Positions 31,618-35,587 of a DNA stretch of 35,587 nucleotides are shown in pieces. The stretch comes from Alphaproteobacteria bacterium (lineage in GTDB: Bacteria > Pseudomonadota > Alphaproteobacteria > UBA6615). Below the pieces are notes generated by a model that made no database searches, had not been told where the DNA came from, and worked only from the letters and a program-made list of their open reading frames with translations. The DNA lies in assembly GCA_028279245.1 (NCBI GenBank), contig JANQOE010000096.1, positions 1-35,587 of the forward strand, in the 5' to 3' direction. Made by a program: the position numbers and the translations under genes. The stretch's first letter is position 1. Every line of letters begins with the position of its first letter.

Positions 31618-33225
31618 TTAGGTGTAGACCGAACCGAACACCACGCTCGGCAGCCAGTTGGCCAGGGCCGGCCAAGCGGCGAGGGCCGCCAGCGCGATCA
31701 ACTGGATGGCAACGAACGGCAAGACGCCTTTGTAGATGTGCTGCGTCGTCACCTCTTCCGGTGCGACGCCGCGCAGGTAGAACAACGCAAATCCGAAGGG
31801 CGGCGTCAGGAAGGACGTCTGTAGGTTCATCGCCATCATCACACCCAGCCAGACCGGGCTGATATCGAGCTGCAGCAGGACCGGCGCGACGATCGGCACC
31901 ACGACAAACGTGATCTCGATAAAGTCGAGGAAAAAGCCGAGCACGAACATCACCAGCATCACGACGAAGATCGCACCGAATGTGCCGCCGGGAATGCTGG
32001 TCAGGATCTCGGTGACCATTTCGTCACCGCCCAGCGCCCGAAACACCAGGGAGAACACCGCGGCGCCGATCAGGATCACGAAAACCATGGATGTGATCTC
32101 CATGGTCGATCGCGTCACCGCCGTTAGGACATCCAACCGGCTGACCCGCAACAGGCTGACGCCGATCCCCCAGATCAGCGCGACGCCGGCGATCGCCGAA
32201 ATGATGATGGCGACCATATCCCCGGTGGGAATCGTCTCACGGCCCAGCCGCAGATCGACGACCGACTGTAGGAACAACATCACCACCAGGCCGATGGCGG
32301 CGGCGTAGATGGGGGTCGGCGAAATCGCCGGCAGACCACCTTCGGCGTTTCGCAGGCGATAACCGGCAAGCAGCGTCGCACCAATCGCCCCGACCGCCGC
32401 CGCCTCGGTCGGCGTCGCTACGCCGAACAGGATTGAACCTAGCACGGCGACAATCAGCACCAATGGCGGCAACAGGGCGCTGCAGACCAGCCGCAACAAC
32501 CCGCCTTCAATCTTCAATTCGTCCGCGGGGATAGCCGGGGAGGTATGGGGCCGCAGCCAGGCGGTGATGAGTTGGTAGAGGATGTACAGACCCACCAGCA
32601 GCAGACCGGGCAACAAGGCCCCAGCAAACAGATCGCCGACCGACACTGGCTCCGGCGCAAAGTTCCCGATCTCCCGCTGCGCATCCACATAGGCGTTGGA
32701 GATCTGGTCGCCCAACAGGATCAGGACAATCGACGGCGGAATGATCTGGCCGAGCGTCCCGGACGCACAGATCGACCCGCAGGCAAGGGCGGGATCGTAA
32801 CCACGCCGCAACATGGTCGGCAGCGACAGCAAGCCCATCGTCACCACGGTCGCGCCGACGATCCCCGTCGACGCCGCCAGCAAGGCGCCAACCACCGAGA
32901 CCGAGACGCCTAGGCCGCCGCGCAAGGTGCCGAACAGCCGGCCCATCGTATCCAGCAGTTCCTCGGCAACCTTGGAGCGCTCCAGCATCACGCCCATGAA
33001 CACGAACAGCGGCACGGCGATGAGCACTTCGTTGGTCATCGCATTGCCGAAGATCCGCGACGGCAACGCGCCGAAGAAGCTGGTATCGAACACGCCCAGG
33101 AAGAACGCGATGAAAGACCAGATGATCGCCGCGCCCGATAGGGTGAAAGCGACCGGAAAGCCCGCCATCAGTGCGCCGATCGTCGACAGGAACATGACGA
33201 CGACGAGGACTTCCTGCAGGGTCAA
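31618..33225 (-). CDS. dctM: TRAP transporter large permease (DctM family), second operon
   Basis: A 535-residue polytopic membrane protein, the transport subunit of the second TRAP system. Family landmarks are the GSICASGTLGQIIPPSIVLI stretch, the C-terminal MAMNLQTSFLTPPFG block and about a dozen hydrophobic segments. A hydrophilic loop with NAYVDAQREIGNFAPEPVSVG sits near residue 185. Translation starts at TTG 33225, overlapping the TGA of dctQ by four bases. It is not a close copy of the first dctM, so the two systems are not a recent duplication. Confidence 0.93.
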   Translation of the reverse strand: MTLQEVLVVVMFLSTIGALMAGFPVAFTLSGAAIIWSFIAFFLGVFDTSFFGALPSRIFGNAMTNEVLIAVPLFVFMGVMLERSKVAEELLDTMGRLFGTLRGGLGVSVSVVGALLAASTGIVGATVVTMGLLSLPTMLRRGYDPALACGSICASGTLGQIIPPSIVLILLGDQISNAYVDAQREIGNFAPEPVSVGDLFAGALLPGLLLVGLYILYQLITAWLRPHTSPAIPADELKIEGGLLRLVCSALLPPLVLIVAVLGSILFGVATPTEAAAVGAIGATLLAGYRLRNAEGGLPAISPTPIYAAAIGLVVMLFLQSVVDLRLGRETIPTGDMVAIIISAIAGVALIWGIGVSLLRVSRLDVLTAVTRSTMEITSMVFVILIGAAVFSLVFRALGGDEMVTEILTSIPGGTFGAIFVVMLVMFVLGFFLDFIEITFVVVPIVAPVLLQLDISPVWLGVMMAMNLQTSFLTPPFGFALFYLRGVAPEEVTTQHIYKGVLPFVAIQLIALAALAAWPALANWLPSVVFGSVYT

Positions 33226-33749
33226 GGTTTTGCCCCGTCGGTGTCCGCCTCGGCGATGGCTAGAATGGACCGCAACGCCAGCGCCACACCCTGGAGCAGG
33301 ATCAGCACGGCAAAGACCAGGATCACAGTCTTCAACAGGAAGACGGCCTGGATGCCGCTCGTCTCCTTGGAGCCTTCAAACACCGCCCAGGAGGACTGCA
33401 CATAGGGGAAGGAGAAGGTGAAAAGGATCGCGCAGACCGGGACCAGGAAGATCAGCACGCCGATCAGGTCGACCCAGGCCTTGGTTCTCGGCTTGGCCGC
33501 TGCATAGAAGATGTCGACCCGCACATGCCCGCCGTGCAACAGCGTGTAGCCCGCGCCCAGCATGAACAGAATCGCATGCAGGTAGACGATCGACTCCTGC
33601 ATGAAGATGAAACTCAACCCATAAACGTAGCGCAGCACCACCACGCCGAACTGCACGAGGACCATCAGCAGCGCCGCCCAGGCGACGAAACGGCCGATCC
33701 GTTCGTTCAGCTCGTCAATGCCCCGGGCAAGCGATCCGATGAGTTCCAT
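33222..33749 (-). CDS. dctQ: TRAP transporter small permease (DctQ family), second operon
   Basis: A 175-residue membrane protein with four segments (about 20-42, 50-70, 88-112 and 133-160). The pattern LVQFGVVVLRYVYGLSFI followed by QESIVYLHAILFMLGAGYTLL is characteristic. The C terminus is short and polar. It lies 87 bases after dctP and is coupled to dctM by the TTGA overlap. Confidence 0.92.
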   Translation of the reverse strand: MELIGSLARGIDELNERIGRFVAWAALLMVLVQFGVVVLRYVYGLSFIFMQESIVYLHAILFMLGAGYTLLHGGHVRVDIFYAAAKPRTKAWVDLIGVLIFLVPVCAILFTFSFPYVQSSWAVFEGSKETSGIQAVFLLKTVILVFAVLILLQGVALALRSILAIAEADTDGAKP

Positions 33750-33836
33750 CTGCGGGTTCGTCTATACGGCAGAAATGACTTGGGCCCGCACCACGACAAA
33801 GGGCGGGCCCAAAATCAGACCGGACGTCGGATGCGG

Positions 33837-34940
33837 CTATGTCCGCTCGTATTGGAATGGCAGCAAGCGCGCTTCCCAGAAGGCTTGGTCGGAGAGCCGC
33901 GACCACGCGATGGCGTTCTTCCGGAAGTCGATAAAGCTGTCATAGATTCGCTGGGTCAGCGGATCGCCCGCCGCCGCGTCGGCGACAACCTGGCCGGCGG
34001 CGTTGCCGATCGCGTTCATGACATCGTCGCCAAACCGCTTCACCTGCACGCCGTGGGTGCTGACGAGTTCGTTCAGCGCGGCGTTGTTGCGCGCGTTGAA
34101 CTCGGCCAGTGTGAAGTTGTTCTCGGCCGCCGCGGCGGAGGCAATGAGCGCCTGCTGGTCGCCGGTCAGGCTCTCCCAAAGCTGACGGTTGACGCCGGTG
34201 CTGAGCGTCGTGCCCGGCTCATGGAAGCCCGGGTAGTAGTAGAACTGAGCGACCTTGTAGAAGCCGAAAGCCAAATCGTTCCACGGCCCGACCCACTCCG
34301 TAGCGTCAATGGCCCCCGACTGCAGCGACGGGAAGATCTCACCGCCCGGGAGGCTCACTGCTGCAGCGCCGATCTGACGCAGCACTTCACCGCCGAGACC
34401 CGGCATGCGGATCTTCAGGCCGTTGTAGTCCTCAAGACTGTTGATTTCCTTGTTGAACCAGCCGCCCATTTGCACACCGGTGTTGCCGGCGGCAAACGGC
34501 TTCAGGTTGAAGTCGGCGGCCAACTCATCCCACAGCTCTTGCCCGCCGCCGTGATGAATCCACGCGTCCATTTCGGTCGCTGTCAGACCGAACGGCACCG
34601 CGGCGAAGAAGTTGAAGCCCGTCGACTTGCCTTGCCAATAGTATTCGGCGCCGTGGTAGATCTCGGCGGTACCGCCGGAGACGGCATCGAACGACTCGAA
34701 CGGCGGCACCAGTTCGCCAGCCGCAAAAACCTTTGCCTGCAGCTTGCCTTCCGAACCCTGCGTAATTCGCTGGGCAAAGCGTTCCGCACCGGTGCCGAGG
34801 CCCGGGAAGTTCTTCGGCCAGGTCGTCACCAGTCGGATCTCTTTGATCCCTTGGGATATCGCCGGTTTTGGCAGGGTGGATGCCGCAGCAGCCGCGCCCG
34901 CGCCGACCGCGGCAGTGGAAAGGAATTTGCGCCGTTTCAT
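33837..34940 (-). CDS. dctP: TRAP transporter substrate-binding protein, TakP-like
   Basis: A 367-residue periplasmic binding protein exported by the Tat route: MKRRKFLSTAAV with a twin-arginine start and a cleavage zone near SQG. It shows the TakP family pattern: AEYYWQGKS, HHGGGQELW, GNTGVQMGGWF (Gln of the ligand site), LKIRMPGLGG (the carboxylate-binding Arg) and IDATEWVGPWNDL. TakP proteins bind pyruvate and other 2-oxo acids; a 2-oxo or 2-hydroxy acid ligand is the best guess. ATG 34940 has GGGAGG eight bases upstream. First gene of the complete second operon, followed by dctQ and dctM. Confidence 0.92.
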   Translation of the reverse strand: MKRRKFLSTAAVGAGAAAAASTLPKPAISQGIKEIRLVTTWPKNFPGLGTGAERFAQRITQGSEGKLQAKVFAAGELVPPFESFDAVSGGTAEIYHGAEYYWQGKSTGFNFFAAVPFGLTATEMDAWIHHGGGQELWDELAADFNLKPFAAGNTGVQMGGWFNKEINSLEDYNGLKIRMPGLGGEVLRQIGAAAVSLPGGEIFPSLQSGAIDATEWVGPWNDLAFGFYKVAQFYYYPGFHEPGTTLSTGVNRQLWESLTGDQQALIASAAAAENNFTLAEFNARNNAALNELVSTHGVQVKRFGDDVMNAIGNAAGQVVADAAAGDPLTQRIYDSFIDFRKNAIAWSRLSDQAFWEARLLPFQYERT

Positions 34941-35060
34941 GCTATCGCCTCCCTTTTATGGCCGGCAGACCCACCTATCCGGTGATCGCTAGGCCAGTAG
35001 ACCAATCGATGTAGTCAGACTGGGCGGCGAGTATAAATGGCTGTCACCGTCCTGCAAATG

Positions 35061-35587
35061 TCAGGACGCCGCATAGCGAAAAGGTAGGGAACGGGCACTG
35101 ACGAAGGCGTGATCCGTGCGGCGCGACCATGAGATGCCATCGCGCCGGTACGTCAGAAATGACTCGTAGATCCGGCCCGACAGCGGGTCAGCCTGCCCAA
35201 CCTCCGCGACCGCCTGGCCGGCATGCTCGCCAACCGCGTTCAACAGCTCCGTGGAGAAGCTGCGCAGGGTGACGCCATGTTCTTTCCGTAAGACCCGGAG
35301 TGCCGCCGCGTTGCGAGCGCTGAACTCGGAGAACATCGCCACATACTCGGAGGAGGCGGCCATGTGCAGTACCGCCTGCTCGTTCTCCGACAGACTGTCC
35401 CACAGTTCGCGGTTGATGCCGAAGCTGAGGGGCGCGCTCGCCGCATGCAGACCGGGCGAGTAGTAGTTGCTGGCCGTCTGGTAGAAGCCAAAGGAGAGAT
35501 CCACCCAGGGCCCCATGCCGACCGCCCCGTCGATGAACTTGGATTGCATCGCCGGAAAGACGCTGATCAGCGGTAATGGCGCCGCCG
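35061..35587 (-). CDS. Paralogous TakP-like substrate-binding protein, C-terminal part (runs off window end)
   Basis: The 3' end of a second binding-protein gene, about 175 residues, open to the window edge. It aligns without gaps to the C-terminal half of the downstream protein (FGFYQTASNYYSPGLH against FGFYKVAQFYYYPGFH). Where the neighbour and TakP have TEWVGPW, this protein has AVGMGPW, so the Glu and Trp of the ligand site are replaced. A different ligand or loss of 2-oxo acid binding is likely. The ATG at 35549 is internal and not the start. It lies 120 bases upstream of the complete dctP on the same strand. Confidence 0.85.
   Translation of the reverse strand, partial: AAPLPLISVFPAMQSKFIDGAVGMGPWVDLSFGFYQTASNYYSPGLHAASAPLSFGINRELWDSLSENEQAVLHMAASSEYVAMFSEFSARNAAALRVLRKEHGVTLRSFSTELLNAVGEHAGQAVAEVGQADPLSGRIYESFLTYRRDGISWSRRTDHAFVSARSLPFRYAAS

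Overview
The window looks like chromosomal DNA of an alphaproteobacterium, probably Rhodospirillales or a neighbouring order. The reasons are the gene order rpoZ, bifunctional relA/spoT, pdxJ, acpS, lepB, rnc, era, recO, parC, the high G+C core (44 of 60 bases in a sampled dapA line), the omega subunit with a long acidic tail, and two TRAP transporter operons. No tRNA, rRNA or CRISPR array was seen.

Layout. 1-1165: 5' part of a pyruvate carboxylase gene and a 49-residue membrane protein (minus strand). 1166-1633: gene-free, with one palindromic repeat element. 1634-3620: lower-G+C pair, HD phosphohydrolase plus nucleotidyltransferase (minus). 3713-5399: cupin protein, a gene-free block with three tandem palindromic units, and a membrane-anchored alpha/beta hydrolase. 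5516-8728: Rieske ferredoxin and its FAD reductase, then a TetR regulator with a visible operator, an SRPBCC protein and a secreted protein. 8736-14543 (minus): DUF533 protein, a TRAP operon dctP-dctQ-dctM ending in a shikimate-dehydrogenase-like gene, and an L-2-haloacid dehalogenase. 14540-16483: soluble lytic transglycosylase. 16633-18003: dapA and smpB. 18011-21447 (minus): NYN-domain protein, family 5 uracil-DNA glycosylase, a doubtful small ORF, then three tightly coupled lower-G+C genes of unknown function. 21698-31613: folK and the housekeeping run rpoZ to parC. 31618-35587 (minus): a second TRAP operon with a TakP-like binding protein, plus the 3' part of a paralogous binding-protein gene that runs off the window.

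How the genes work together. The housekeeping run covers folate, lysine/cell wall, pyridoxal and acyl-carrier synthesis, the stringent response, trans-translation, protein export, ribosome assembly, recombination and chromosome decatenation. The TRAP operons import organic acids; one is translationally coupled to an AroE-like dehydrogenase, which suggests catabolism of a shikimate- or quinate-like compound. The lower-G+C blocks at 1634-3620 and 18011-19966 (31 of 60 bases in sampled lines of each) look acquired and are the best candidates for undescribed systems. The three-gene set at 18011-19966 (a 250-residue protein, a HEAT-repeat protein and a 165-residue protein) matches no characterised system I can name.
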